64,000 bases of DNA from NCBI GenBank assembly GCA_910589415.1, contig OU342632.1, positions 44,505,341 through 44,569,340 on the forward strand, written 5' to 3'. The notes under the pieces are model-generated. The model made no database searches. It was not told the DNA's origin and worked only from the letters and a program-made list of their open reading frames with translations. The position numbers and the translations under genes were made by a program. Shown in pieces: positions 38,524 to 52,009 of this stretch. Within the stretch, counting starts at the first letter, position 1; every line of letters begins with the position of its first letter. The stretch comes from Malachius bipustulatus. Taxonomy: Eukaryota > Arthropoda > Insecta > Coleoptera > Melyridae.

Positions 38524-41500
38524 ATATGTCCGTTGGGACCTTATTTTCTGACGTACCATTTGTGGATTTGGAATAACAACACCTGAAAGTGATGTGTCCG
38601 TTAAATGTATTTGTGGCCCTCCAAATCATCCTCCATACGATTGATTTAAGGACAGAATTTTTTCTAGTAAACATATATCCGGAGCCCGCACAGACGTAAG
38701 CAATTATTGAAACAACCGTTGACAAAAATTTGTGAGAAAAGCAGACAATAAGAGCTGTAAAGATAATTCTGGCCAATCTTGCTGTACCACATAAGTGGAA
38801 GTGTTCAGAATGGAATGCAATGCACAATTATTGCTCTATTGCTTTATTTTGTCCACATCTAAAGGTTCTGATCAGCAAAAATCAAACTGTGTAAATTAAA
38901 AATTAATTACGTGTCACTTAAAGCAACCGAGTTTTCGTGATATGTTGAGAATAATTATAGAATAGGGGAAGAGTTGAGCACTAATTGCAACCCCCAAGAC
39001 AGAAATAACCAGAATCAGTTTCTTCAGTGTTAAGTCTTCTATTTATAATTTTTTTGTTCATATTTGAGAAGAAAAACGAATCTGGTCAAATGGGATGATG
39101 GCTCTTATCTATAGGCAAGGTATGTCACGAATAAATGCACCAATGCCAGATTTAAGAATAAGTTAAAGGTATCAACTGTCTTGGTAAGTTCATCCACAGT
39201 ATGCAAAGGTACCAAAATATATCAACATCTGCAAGTTTCTACTAGTAAGTGAGCAGCAAACTGGCAGGTATACCCATTTCTTTTTCAATAAAAATTAACC
39301 ACAGTTTCAAATGAGAATTGATTGACAAAAGACATATAAGTAGGAGATTATTTGACTGAAGTGGTAATATTTATTGACAGTCAACTACATGCGGAACCAT
39401 GGAAGATTAAATCGGAAGTTTGCGTTGTTAAAATTTGAAATCGTCGCTAGACACAGCGAAGATTTCAACGTCAATTGCCTATTTTCTAGTGAAATTCAGC
39501 GTGAGAGCTGCAGTTAATCGCAAGACTATAATTAAGATGGGATCAAAAACTTACAAACCGTGGAACTTTTGTAACAGGAAAGTTCAAGGAGAAGCATAGA
39601 GTAACCCATAGAATGCAGAGGGGGTAAAACAAGCGATTAATCGAAATCTATTGCGTTCTCTCTGTCGGAATTCACCGGAGCTGGATTTATCTGACCCAAG
39701 TATGTGAAGGATGCTGCATGAAATGAAATTCCACCCTTATAAGGTAGTTTGTCCATAAATTGTTTACGAACGAGGAATGATAAAAAGCTCACCTGCAATT
39801 TTATCCAAATCCAAATCCAAATAAGGTAGGTACCAGGTACCAAGGACCATGAATTTTTTCACGACGTAATCATAATCAAGACGATTATCACAAAAAAATC
39901 AAGAAAAGTTTTTGCAATTGTCAAAAGTTGCCATTATGGTATGACGTTTGAGTCCCCAGAATGATCAGATGAGTTCATAATTATCATTTTGAAAGAATTT
40001 TGTAGTAAGACATGAAATAGAAATGGTTGAGAATTGATTTATTTCATAAGTTGGAGATCGTGAAAGTGTATCGGTTCCAGAAAGATGTGGCAATAAGCAA
40101 TGGGCTCGTTCAGAGAGCTCATGGAAGCAATTTTATTTCTCTAGGTACCTGAAGAGGTTTAACCCCGCCATCTTTCGCACGGAAATCTTATAAAACGAAC
40201 TTTCAAGGCGATTGAGGCTGCTGTACATAAGACCTGAGAACTCTTTTTTTTTCGAATTGAAGGTTCCATCACAGCTACAACGGTAGATTGCAGATTTAAA
40301 TGTTTGCAATAGATCGAGGCTTTCTCCGCAATACTGGTCAAGCGTTGCTTAAAAGCATAAAAGCCTACTGTATTCGTTCAACTTGGTAGAATCTGTCCCT
40401 TTTTATAGCCTGATACCAATTACGGTATAGCTGCGCAGACTCTCTTCATAAATGGGACAAAACACCATCCCCAAAGTGCTACTATGCAGCTGACAGGCAA
40501 ACTATCCATCATTTGATGGAAGAAAGAGGGACGGAAAGCCTATGACGGGAACTTTACATGACATCCTGACTGTTACCGATATTGAGCCGGAACAAATTTT
40601 GTAGTTCAGATTTTTATTTGAATTGCACTTGCCTTGCGTGTTATATTTTATTGTATGTGCACTTGAATTATTGTTAACGTATATTATAGTTGAAGTCCTA
40701 TACGATGAAAGATAAGAAAATAAATTAAACCTAAGCTTAAACCATTCGATTAAACGACGATTGTAGACAGGCACCAGCTATTAATTCAGCTATAGAATTT
40801 CTAAACATCAACAAATATCGAGGATTTATTAGTTAAGTGAGCTCATGCTTTGCTGGATTTTTTCGATACAGCGTAACATCAAGGAATCCGCGATCGTATT
40901 GTCAAGGATCCTCGTGCAAGCTCTTTTGAGCTATTTATTGAATCACCGTAAATCAAAAGACAAAAGAAATGTCAAGCAATGAAATCTTCTATAGCTAAAG
41001 GACGTAATAGATCAAGAGTACCTACCTACAGTAAGCTACCAAGAAAACGGTAATAATTAATAAGCTGGATTCGGAATTCCATCATGTGGAGTGGTGCGAC
41101 TGGTGCTCAAAATCACCGCGAGAAAATCACTGTGGTGAGTGGAAAAAGTAATAAGAAACTTAAGTCGTAGTTCAGATCTCGTTTCTTATCATTTATACAT
41201 ATATAAAAAGTTGTGGGATAAATTCGACGAGGGAATATTTTAATCCAGAGAACATGGCACGTTCAGATTTGACCTAGTTGTCGGCGCGTACATTATCTCT
41301 GTTTCTCGTATCGATTTCTAGAGGGAGTTCTCAAAGCGGGACCTGAAATGACGACCGCTGATCTGACATCCAACTTTCCACCCCGTAACTGGCAAGTCAG
41401 GACTCTTTAAAATAACTTTTAGTCATAATGAAATTCTTACAACGGTCGGTATATACTTCCCAAGATTGACGAGCGAATAATCCGCTCGCAAATTGATAGC

Positions 41501-42089
41501 TCATCAGCCTCTCCGAATGTATGGGAGGGTTAGTTTTAATTGCCAGTTTGAAAATGTGATGAAATCACGGTTTGGAGTAGTTGGATATATGAACGCAAAA
41601 TCGGCCATGTCGATCGGATGGAGTGGATCGTACAGAAAGCGTTTAGGTGTTTTATTGCCATGCTGCGAACTGAACCGTAAAATGAACAACACGAAGGATA
41701 ATGAATCTCGTACTAACAACGATTTAATTTCCGCACAGAGGGGGTAGTTGGTTGTATTATCTCTGGATAATTTTAAACTAGGTAAACCAATTTCAAAGTT
41801 TTATTAAACATTTCCACGCACGTGACGTATTGTTTTAGCAAAAAATAAACAATAACAAAATGAAGTCGGAAGTTTTGAAACTCTTCCACGATTGTAAATA
41901 AAATTGTTTACCTATTTATTTTGCATGCGCAACTTAAAATACAAATTGAAATGCCCTAGCCATTGTTATCCCAGGTCAGGAAAAAAGTTGTTCACTAAAA
42001 CGCTTGTAGAAGATAAATATTACCTCTGAACTCCCAGCCAAAGAAGTGCTAACAACTCCATCATTATGGTGTTGTAGTTCAGCGATGTT
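38524..42089. other. Upstream region, nothing coding recognised
   Basis: Slightly GC-richer stretches at 40040-40560 and 41470-41750 have open frames (for example 41493-41747 plus) but no recognisable protein or splice structure. Confidence 0.4.
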
Positions 42090-42860
42090 AGTTCTCACTA
42101 TGATAGTTCAGCGTGAGAGCTACTCTCATGACAGTAACCCTCACACAACTTGCCTCGTGTAAACTGGTTGATAGTTACTCTCACACTATCGCGATAGAAC
42201 TATCACACTATCGGTCACCGTCAAAACGGGATATGATAGTGACTCTCACATGCAATGTTCAGTAATTGCTTTGAAAAATAAAGTGATCAAAACGAGCATG
42301 TGTTCCATATTTAAAAATGGACAAAGTCAAAGGAGATAATTTTAATATAATAAACTTTCTGGAAGAATACGAACGTTTTCCTTGCCTGTGGCATAAAAGT
42401 TTCCCTCATTATAATGACCGCCTGAAGCGAAATGCATCTGAAGAAGAGCTTTACTGCCTTTTTCAGGACTGAAAACAATAAAAGATTGAATTAGATATAA
42501 CATTTTCATTTATTCTTAAGAAGTTTCATACATTCATCCCTGGATCTTCCAAACTTAGCTCTCTTATATTAACCTGTTAGAGGCACTTAGCTCATTTCTT
42601 CTCTGAATCCATTCTCTATTTCTCTTTTTCTTTTTTAATGACATAATCACACGAATGAAGCGAGTATAATAGCCGCAATCAGCGGAATGGTCGACATATT
42701 TTTTTATTATAATTACGAAAGTATTTTCATATCATGATAGTGCCATTAAATCCAATTCCTCCTATAAACACTTTCTGTAAAAGCGACTCTCGTGACAGTA
42801 ACTATCGCGATAGTTCTATCATGATTTTACTATCACACATGAAAACGGGCCTTTAAATAT
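42090..42860. repeat. Repeat cluster built on ACTATCGCGATAG and ACTCTCATGACAG words
   Basis: ACTATCGCGATAG occurs at 42185-42197 and 42801-42813. Related ACTCTCATGACAGTAAC, ACTCTCACACTATC and ACTATCACAC words surround both, and AAAACGGG lies near each. Looks like two ends of a degenerate foldback element with palindromic subrepeats. Confidence 0.6.
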
Positions 42861-42872
42861 GGAACTCATCTA

Positions 42873-43560
42873 CACTGTGTCTCTTGAATTTCTGGACATA
42901 GGGATTTCCCATGTTAAAATAAACTATTGGAAATATTGGCTCCCCTAATTATTTTACAGTAAAATGTCAAATGTAAAACTCCTTGAGGAAAAAAAGCTGC
43001 TTCTTATGCTACAATTGCATTTTCATGTGGTTCATCCGTTTTCGAGAAAATCAGGAAAAACTTAACGGTTTTTCGTAGTTTTTCAAGGTTGCTTTGCTTT
43101 TGACAGATAATGCTAACAATTATTAATTGTCAATAACTGATTGTTCAAAAGTAATAATTCATTCATGTGTGGCAAAGTATTACTTTTTAAAGAAAAACTT
43201 GTTCATAAAAATGAATTGACCAATTGAAATAACACCATTGAAGAAAAAGTTAAATTTATTGAATGGCATTATACTCTGGCAATTCACTGAAATATTAGAG
43301 ATTTGTTATTATTTTATTAGCATTATCTCTCAAAAGCAAAGCAAACTTGAAAAACTACGAAAAACCTTTTAGATTTTCCTGATTTTCTCGAAAACGGATG
43401 AATCAAATGAAACTCCAATTATACCATAAGAAGCAGCTTTTTTTCCTTAAGAAGTTTTACATTTGACATTTTACTGTAAAATAATTAGGGGAGCCAATAT
43501 TTCCAATAGTTTATTTTAACATGGGAATTCCCTATGTCCAGAAATTCAAGAGACACGGTG
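42873..43560. mobile_element. Palindromic mariner-type element with transposase N-terminal remnant
   Basis: CACTGTGTCTCTTGAATTTC at 42873 is mirrored to 43560, with TA on both sides and arms of about 250 bp. In the centre the plus strand near 43225-43287 reads TIEEKVKFIEWHYTLAIH, resembling the start of a mariner-type transposase. Confidence 0.85.
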
Positions 43561-43716
43561 TATGTTGGAATGGAAACAAAAAATTTCTCGTTATGGTAAT
43601 GATATTGATTATGCCGAAAGTCTATAAGGGAGTATCATTTTGAAAAAAAACTTCTTTTGAACGTATATGTCCTAAAAGTCTTAACTTTGAACTACAATAA
43701 GAATGTTGAAGTTATA

Positions 43717-44545
43717 CCGGCGTGAATCTGGCAGCCGATCTGACGAAAACTCTCGAAAGCACTGTAGTGTTGAAAAGAAAAGAATTAAATTTGGAGCGAA
43801 TTACTAAATTAATAATGTCTCATCTATTTTTTTAAGCGCATGCGCACAAAACGCAAACTCTTGCGGGGCGTGCAATAAATAACGGGAAAATTTTGAAAAA
43901 TTGTTACAAAATACTCAGTAGGTTGCGTTTAGTCACCCTGATGTTACTAGAATCGAAAAATTGTATTATTGAACTTAATAATCATGGCGCGGGAAACAAA
44001 TTTACACCTCTCGCATCAGGGTAAAAAACCACCCCAAAGTGGTAAAAAATGGCTGCTGCTATAAAACACCCAGAGTAGGTTGCGTTTAGCCACCCAGAGA
44101 CTAGAATCGAAAAATTTATATTATTGAGGTTTATAACGTGCCGAAGGAAAAAAAATAGTCTCAGGGTGGCTAAACGCAAAGGGCAAAGGGCGTTTCATAG
44201 CAGGAGTCATTTTTTCACCATTTGGGGTGATTTTTCACCCTGATACGACGGGTGTAAGATTTTTCTTTTGGCACGATTATAAAGCTCAATAATAAGCATT
44301 TTTCAATGCTCGTAATAGAGTGGCTAAACGTAACCTGTTAAGTGTTTTATAGCAATTTTTCATTTTTTGCACTCTCCGCAAGGGTTTACATTTTCTGCGC
44401 ATGCGCGTAAATAGACGATAGGTACATTTAGTAATATTAATTCTCTCCAAACTGAATTCTTTTCAAAAGAGTACGACGGTACTGTGCGTTCGTGCGATTC
44501 CGTCAAATCGGCTCTGCCAGATCCCGGCTGCCAGATTCACGCTGG
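43717..44545. mobile_element. Concentric foldback element with internal direct repeats
   Basis: CCGGCGTGAATCTGGCAGCC at 43717 is mirrored to 44545, with TA on both sides; outer arms are about 190-200 bp and diverged. Inside, AGGTTGCGTTTAG(T/C)CACCC occurs at about 43919 and 44077 directly and near 44320 inverted. A second mirrored pair (CATCAGGGTAAAAAACCACC near 44014, reversed near 44240) lies within. Confidence 0.8.
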
Positions 44546-45055
44546 TATTATTAAAATAATGATTTTTTTATTAATTATTATTGAAAAAAGTCTATAGCAG
44601 CCTTTTATTAATGCTAACGAACATGGCTTGTGTTTCATCAAAATCAAAGCAAAGATTTTTAATGATAAATATATAAACTGTGACACCCTGTAGTTCAACA
44701 GTTAGGACTTTTAGGATATACGTTAATATGAAGTTTTTTCTCAAAATGGACTCAAGAATAACCTTCCTAAATATTAGCATGTTATTAAAGAAACACATAC
44801 AAAAGAGAAAAAAAAAACACATAGGACCTTACAACGCCGCAGGCGAAAATTTTTGTGCAAAATCTGAATTTCAAAGACCGAATATCTCAATTAGGTAGTT
44901 TAAAATACCCTCCCTGTCGTTTGATTTTCGAAAAATATCTATTTTTTAACCCCTGTATAAGCAAGATGGAAAAAAACTAAAACTAAATTAACAGAATTGG
45001 AAGAATATTTTTCGAACTTTTGACGATGCTTTAAAAAATTGCATTATTCCTAGTA

Positions 45056-45260
45056 ATAAGCCAGTGGCGTGGATATGAAAAGGGTAAAAATTGCAAAATT
45101 TCTATAACTATTTATGAGTACAATTTTAAAGGAATTGAAGTGAAATTTTACAGTAGGTGATAGCTACAAGAACAATTAGATTTGAGCTTGAAAAGTTTTA
45201 GGCAGCACAAAAAGCGGAAATATTCAAAATTGCGCCAAATAGTTCATGAAAAATACACTC
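45056..45260. repeat. Dispersed GCCAGTGGCG repeat, copy at 45 kb
   Basis: Starts AATAAGCCAGTGGCGTGGAT and continues with a segment similar to 61020-61180 and 61291-61520 (TCTATAAC, TTGAAGGAATTGA-TGAA, CAGTAG-C-A-CTA). The GCCAGTGGCG core also sits inside both arms of the 24130-25310 palindrome. Confidence 0.65.
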
Positions 45261-45360
45261 ATTTAGAAATTGATGAAAAATTATGCAATGAAACAATAAA
45301 TCAGGCCACGGCAGAGCTGTGCTAATTTTTACCTCGGGGTGTTTTTATTTATTTTTTTAT

Positions 45361-45528
45361 CCATTTTATGAAATGAAAAGGGATAATAGTTATTGACTCG
45401 CGTATGATATTAAGATACGAGCCGTCAACGAGTGTCTTGACCATTATAAGAGTATATTGATAGCTATTATCTGCGAGTTCCATATATGTACTGTTTTTTC
45501 TACGACCCTTTTTATTTCGTAAAATGGA
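45361..45528. repeat. Short inverted-repeat element
   Basis: CCATTTTATGAAATGAAAAG near 45361 is mirrored imperfectly by CTTTTTATTTCGTAAAATGG ending at 45528. Possible miniature element of about 170 bp. Confidence 0.45.
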
Positions 45529-45942
45529 TTTTTTTAAAAATTATGAAAAGTATTAAAATATAAAATTCCATGCTGACATAAATTGATAAAGAAGTGGGTT
45601 GTGAGCGAATAGGAACCAATTCCATTCCAAATGCTGTGCTGCTATTGGTTAGTTTTACCATCAATGAAATTTTAATGGAATTCATTAACGTTGATTTTTA
45701 TATCATATCCATATTATGATTCATATCAGTGTATTTTTTAATAAAAAAAATACATTATTTTTAAAAATATAGGCATATTAAAGGTTAGGAGTAGAAAAAC
45801 AATTATTCAAACTCAGTTTTTCATTCTGTTGAAGAAATTGTTAAAAAAAATTACTCAGTGTCCTCAATGGGGGCCCTCCAAGTCGTTGGCGCCCCTAGGC
45901 AACTGCCTATACATATTGCCTTGTAGATAATCCAGCCCTGGT

Positions 45943-46560
45943 TTATGAAAATGTATATTTCTCGAAATTAGAAAATGTTGACTTGACCTCCTGGATTCTG
46001 GATTCTTCGACGGGCAGAACAAGTCCGCTGCACTGAGGCCTCAGGGCCCCATTGTGCTTCCTCCTTTCCCTAGTGGCCTCTCTCCTTCCCAGGCTCAGAA
46101 AGAACTGAACCAGGGCGCCCGGAGGGGGGTGCTTCAGAGAGGTCGTTGAGGCTTGGCTGATGAGTGAAGGACAGCGGCAAAGGATATGTTCCACAGTCTC
46201 TTCCTCTTCGTGACCTTCCCTGCATAGTGAGTCCATAGTGATGGGTTGATTCCTATCGTATGGAGATGTTTGGTTAGTCCGCAGTGCCGGTGTAGATGAT
46301 GCCAATCTCTAATTTGAGTGTTAGATGGGATATCTGCAGAGAGTATTTAGTGCGTTTGTCGGTCGGTACCGGTATGATTTGTTTGGGGAAGCAGTCGATG
46401 AGGGCATTTTGCCAGCGTCGTAAGTGTTTCTCCATGTCCATACTGTCCCCTTTTATTATTGAATAGAGGCCGCGTAATGTCAGCGGCACAGCATATAGGC
46501 TCGGGCGCAGAGGAAGTTTTGGTTCCCTCTCGATCTAGCCGATCTACGACCTCGTTTCCT
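45943..46560 (-). mobile_element. 3' fragment of a second non-LTR retrotransposon (RNase H tail and C-terminus)
   Basis: Minus-strand frames read GNEVVDRLDREGTK near 46560-46510 (end of RNase H), PLTLRGLYSIIKGDSMDMEK near 46485 and CREGHEEEETVEHILCRCP near 46225-46170, the C-terminal zinc-like motif of Jockey/R1-type ORF2. At least two frameshifts or stops divide it. Different from the copy at 28.6 kb in sequence. Confidence 0.82.
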
Positions 46561-47559
46561 TAGACCGCAATATTGATTTTAAGGGATGAATTTAATTAAT
46601 GTAAAAACATTTTCTGCAAATTTGTATCTATCATGTTTTACCGTACATCCCAATGTTCATTCAACTATAGGTAACTAGGTACCTAATTAATTGACAAAAA
46701 TGGGGATGAATCATCTTGGATTTATTGAATTTTTTTCAATCTGTTTAAAAAAATCTAAAAAATTACCAATATTTTCGCGATAACTCATTGATCGGAGTTA
46801 TAATTATTGGTACGCAGTGAGTGGCGTCAAAGTCATTAAGTCGTGTTCGACCGACCGTAGATTCATGCATTCATTATTTTATTCTGTTTCAAAAATAAAT
46901 ATACAATTTCACGATTTATGTAACGATCGATCCGGAAATGATTGCAAATGTCGCCCATATTGCAGTGTCATTAATTTCGCGGAAATCCTTTGGTTGGTCG
47001 AATGTGGATGAAGTGATTTACAGACTGTTCCCACTGAAAATTATGAATTTCTATTTGATTGTCCAACTCTTAGAAGTTTCCTCAATAACCTTCTAAATGA
47101 AAATATGGAATTTGATTATAGTTTTCTGAAATAATCAAGTTCTTACAAATAAGAACAATAATACGAGGTTGTAGTTGTAATATTGTGCTGACCGTTAGGA
47201 AACATGCGAGTTTTCGAAATTACCCTATATTCATGAACTGTATGAAATCTGAACTGTCGATATTAATAATATGGTCCTAACTCAATTTTTGTCTCTTTTT
47301 AACTTACTTACGGCAGTTTTGAAATTAGGTCAATGATATTTAATAAACCATGGGATTAAGGTCAGGCGAGCTCGACAGCTTAGGTGTAGGCTTCAATAAG
47401 CGGGAGCGTTTTCTATCAAAAATTTTTGGGTTCATAACTTCCTTCTCAACGAGCCTTTGAAACTTTAGCACCTTTTCGTCCAAGCAGCTTTTTACACACT
47501 AGAGTTTTCAAACAGGACGCCTCAATTATGCCCGTCCATGTTTTTGTTGTATATATATA
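46561..47559. other. Upstream region, nothing recognised
   Basis: AT-rich, no gene seen. Confidence 0.4.
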
Positions 47560-48363
47560 CAGGGTGATTCATTATAATGTCGCCCCCCTTTAACTTTGTT
47601 ATTTCATGTGTCCCAAAAAAATTAAAAGTGGGGTTATGTAGGTGCTAAAAAAGACTTTTTTATACGTATAACAAAAATTTGAAAATAGATCAGTATACAG
47701 GGAAAACCAAAAATTTAATTTTTTTTTCAATGGATCACCCTATATATGAATTTATTTTTCGATTCCTCGTAAAACTCTAAGCATAACTTATATAACATAC
47801 CGTATACCTAAATTCAATGGCTTTTGAAATATTCGCATTTGAAACTATTTAAAAAACCGTTTGTATGACTACCAAATTGAAAACCTCGGTCATCTTAAAG
47901 ATTTGATACAGATTGAAATTAATAATTTAAATGAAAATAACCAAGCATTCATAACAGATTCATTGGAGAAAATACGAAGAACACTTATAAAATGTGTTGA
48001 AAAAAATGGAGGCCCAGTAGAGCATTTATTGTTAGATTTCTTGATTTGCAACAGTTGCTTAAAAAATATTTGATGATGTTTCAAATGCAAATATTTCAGA
48101 AGCCATTGAATTTAGGTATACGGTATGTTATATAAGTTATGCTTAGAATTTTACGAGGAATCGAAAAATAAATTCATATATAGGGTGATCCATTGAAAAA
48201 AAAATTAAATTTTTGTTTTTCCCTGTATACTGATTTATTTTCAAATTTTTGTTATACGTATAAAAAAGTCTTTTTTCGCACCTACATAACCCTACTTTTA
48301 ATTTTTTTGGGACACATGAAATAACAAAGTTAAAGGGGGGCGACATTATAATGAATCACCCTG
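47560..48363 (+). mobile_element. Palindromic mariner-type element with transposase C-terminal remnant
   Basis: CAGGGTGATTCATTATAATG at 47560 is mirrored to 48363, with TA on both sides; arms are about 290 bp. In the centre the plus-strand frame from 47861 contains SLEKIRRTLIKCVEKNGGPV followed by EHLL, the characteristic C-terminus (CxxxNGG-xEH) of mariner-type transposases, after DYQIENLGHLKDLIQIEINN. Confidence 0.88.
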
Positions 48364-49685
48364 TACCTACAGAATACGTTAAAAAATACAAATTTTAAAA
48401 TATCATTACTTAACATGTTTATTTTTTCACCCAGTAGAATTTCAAAACACCTGTGTTTCAATTTTCACAAACGAGCTTTCGAATTAAAGGAGCCCAATTA
48501 AAATATTTTTAATAACTAAGCGCTTCTAATTAATAGTGTGAAATGCTCGGGATATGATATTTTGAAAAAAAAAGGTCTCAAATGCACTATTTTGTGATGA
48601 AAATCACATCACAATATCAAAAACGATGAAAATCTGGGTAATCTGGGTAAAACTTCCAGAAGAGTAAAGTGAGAGTAACTAAAAGTCTGTAGCTTCATAA
48701 TTTCTTGTCAATTAGCCAGAAAGCATTGCACGGTTAGATTAATCCGGGAACGCTCGATTAATAAGCACTCCGGACTTTGTAAGTAGCCGCCTGACATGCC
48801 TCATTGGTAAACTGTCAGATTAACGGACGTTTTAAAAGTATCAATTTTTCGGCTACATGATGAACAAAGTTACTTTCGGTATAAATAAGAAATCAGCTCA
48901 CAATAATTGAGGTTAAAATCAGCATTTCTTCAAAGTTGCTGTCTCAAAGGGTCACAAACTTCATTAAACGTCAAATCGGATACTCTAGTCATGAAACGGT
49001 AGTAATACTATCATTCCCTAGATGGCGTTGAGTTATATACGTCACTTGATTCGGTAAATCAACGCGTAAGTTTGCGATTGATTCTTTCAATTGGCACATC
49101 TTTCGTGGTGTCTTAGGTATATGGCACACTGACGAGCCGTAATAAATGTGAAACAGATACATGTTTCTCTCAAGACTTAATAATATATGATTTATGCCGA
49201 TCACTTGTCAAAACAATCATCTCTGATAAGTACTAGGTTTCGAAACTTTATTATAACGCTTTCGCTGCTGAAGGAGCATCCAAAACAACAAGAGAATGTT
49301 GAATCTCGACTTTATTTCTCCAAAATAATAAGATTAAACTAGTTATCCAGCGTTAATTCAAGATTCTCAACATATCAAGCGCTTATCAAGGCTATTAACA
49401 AGTTTAGTACAATATGCACGACAAGGAGAGACCAGACTATTCTCCAGAGGGACGCCTGGAAAGTCAACAACATAGGGAGGTTGGAATTTCAGATTTCATT
49501 TATGAGGCTCTAGTTTTAATATTTGTTGGTTAGTTAATAAAAATCAACCTTTATGAAAAAAAATTTTTTTTTCACGTGCAATATGACATGCCACTTTTTT
49601 TCAGTAGGTACGTAGGTATATTATAACGAAGGAGCACTCACGAAATATTCTGGATTCGTAATCCAGTTATTTGCTTTTGTTTACC
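48364..49685. other. Upstream region, nothing recognised
   Basis: AT-rich, no gene seen. Confidence 0.4.
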
Positions 49686-49689
49686 TTCT

Positions 49690-50145
49690 ACCATTGTTGT
49701 GATAACTCGGCAATTCTATTCGAGGCTGTTCTCGGCTGACATGACAGGAATGACGTATTCTCAGATCGAAATAACTCACATTCTACTAAATACCAGAATG
49801 GTTCTGCGTTCTACGCATGTTCGAGATTGCGTGAAATAATCTGTGAAACTATCAGAAATTTCTAGACTCCACGGAAATGGGATATAAAAGAAGCTGTCGG
49901 TACACTAGCAATCAGTTGTAATTGGAAGTAGAAGACTGCTTAAGGAAGACGTAGGACAGAGTGAATTGATTGTGACAAGTGAAGTGAAAGAGAATAGTTA
50001 TTGTATTAGCGGTGTCTGTGTATGTGTATATAAGAGAACAGCTTGGAAATTATTGCTATAGGTTATAACAGTTGTGCTAAATAATAAATAATTTTGTAAG
50101 ATTTTAATTCGGAATTAATAAAGTGTAAGACCGTAACAGTGATTT
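49690..50145 (+). mobile_element. Possible solo LTR with intact core promoter
   Basis: TATAAAAG at 49883-49890 is followed, 29 bp after its start, by TCAGTT (49912-49917), the arthropod initiator; AATAAATAATTT and AATTAATAAAG downstream look like polyadenylation signals. A block beginning TGTTGTGATAACTCGG near 49699 and ending GACCGTAACA near 50140 would have TG...CA ends. No open frame follows, and no clear target duplication was found. A host promoter is the alternative. Confidence 0.45.
49883..49917 (+). promoter_or_regulatory. TATA box plus initiator
   Basis: TATAAAAG and TCAGTT at ideal spacing; predicted start near 49914. AGACGT occurs at 49947, slightly farther than a canonical downstream element. 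Confidence 0.5.
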
Positions 50146-52009
50146 TAATTAACTGTGATATTATTTCCTTCACAAAAGGAACCGTATAACGTTTTAGGAT
50201 TGGATTTATACGTTGGTTATAAATAACTAGCTCACTTTATTTATCTCAGATAATTAATATGTAATTTCCAGTTCATACATTTGACACACTCACACTGTTT
50301 GCTATCACGTAATTAGTTTACAAGTTCACAGTTTTTGCATTTTATTAAGACTTATAATTGGCTGCTAGAAAAGGTCATTGTTTCTTTAAGTACCCAATGA
50401 AAGTTTAACGGTAATCGTGCGCTGTTTTTCACTTGCAATGTATTCAATTTAAAAACCGAATGAAGTGATTAATAATTCTCATCATTATCGCCTCTTTGGT
50501 ATTTGCAATTAGTGGCAGCGTCGCTTACATGACCGTAGACCTGGACCAAACACCCAATTTACCCTCGCAAAAGCAGTAAGGACTCTCTTGACAACGAAAA
50601 AGCACGATACCTACTCCCAAAACACGTGCCAAATGCTCTTGTCCCCCTGTTTACAGCTTCTTCTGGAGGTGAATCACTCAGCCTAATTCGATTAAGGTGC
50701 TCCGTAAATGTCCGCTTAAAATTTCTGTTGTAAATTACAGGTTTTCCCTAGGCATTTCCAGATAGGTTTTTCTTACCTTTATATACTTTCTCGGACGAAT
50801 TTCTCAGAAATCTAACAGTTACATGTCTCTCTATAAATTGAAAATAAAGAATTACTTGGCGCTTGGCAATTGCTTAATAAATCTCCTTCGAAAAAATGCA
50901 TCAGTTGAAATTTGATTCCCTCACACATCAAGCGGGCAAATTTCTGACATAATCAGTTTGAATCTTGAAAGTTGACAATGAAATAATTTATCACTGAAAA
51001 ACTAAAAAGGTGTGACACCTATACTTTACAGGTATCGTCTTAAAAGTATAAATAAAAGAATAAATAAATAAAATAAATAAAATAAAGAAATAAAAAAAAC
51101 AAAATTTCCTACGGCTTTTTTCTTAAAACTACAGCAATTGAAAGTTTGACTTGCTATAACTTTTTTGAATTTATGAATACACATGCGAAACTTTGAAGAA
51201 ATCATCTTCTAAGGAAGATCTTTGAATATAGATGTATAGCATGATCTTCCCATTTTTTTTTCTTTCTTTTTTCCTGAAAAGAAATTGCAATTTAACGTAA
51301 AACATTTTAGAGAAAATATCCACTTACTATACCCCATAAATATACCTCCTCCCCCAGTATATTCTACATATAAGAAGCTAGTGAAGAATTTATTTGAGAA
51401 GGATTATGATTTGTAATAAATTATTATAGTTGATTTGTTTTGGCTCCAACTGAAATCATAATTGATTCCGAACGGTTTGACCATGGTCCATGAAGGTTTG
51501 TTCAGAACGTTTCGTCTACACCTGCGGTAGACATTATCAGCTGTTACGTAGTCGCAAGCGATACTTCCAGTCCTCGAGTTCAGTGGTAATTGGCTGTATT
51601 ATATCAGGTGGCGTAAGTTCAATTTTTATAATACAATATTATGTGAAAGTAAGTAAACACTAAACAAATACCCAAACGTGCGCGAATTGTTTTAGTTATT
51701 ATTTTGATTAGCTTGTAATCGACTGTCACTACTGTCAGTCGATTATAACTACTTGGCATAGTTCCAAAACATCAGCTCCTACACCAATGGTTGACCTTTT
51801 TTATTAAAATAAGCAGAAAATCGAAATTATAGTCATAAAAATAAAAAAAGCAAGAAAATTTTTAATTACTTGCTTTGTTGCTTTGTTGTACATACATACA
51901 AGATTTCTATACAGTGCACCAGTTGTTGCTCTAGTTCTCGGAAAACTTCACACATGCTGTCAAGTAGACAACAATAACGTGCCATTTTCATTTTGATATT
52001 GATGAAGTG
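50146..52009. other. Upstream region with simple repeats
   Basis: (AAATA)n-type low complexity at about 51053-51100; otherwise nothing recognised. Confidence 0.45.

Noticed and set aside
38396..38827. 143-codon minus-strand open frame
   Set aside because: Its 3' part lies in the foldback repeat 37635-38523 and no family resemblance was seen.
45860..45945. GC-rich stretch with GGCGCCCCTAGGCAACTGCC as a gene remnant
   Set aside because: No reading frame; looks like a fragment of a dispersed repeat.
46150..46175. CTGATGA as a hammerhead core
   Set aside because: No GAAA with pairing stems follows; it is part of the non-LTR retrotransposon.
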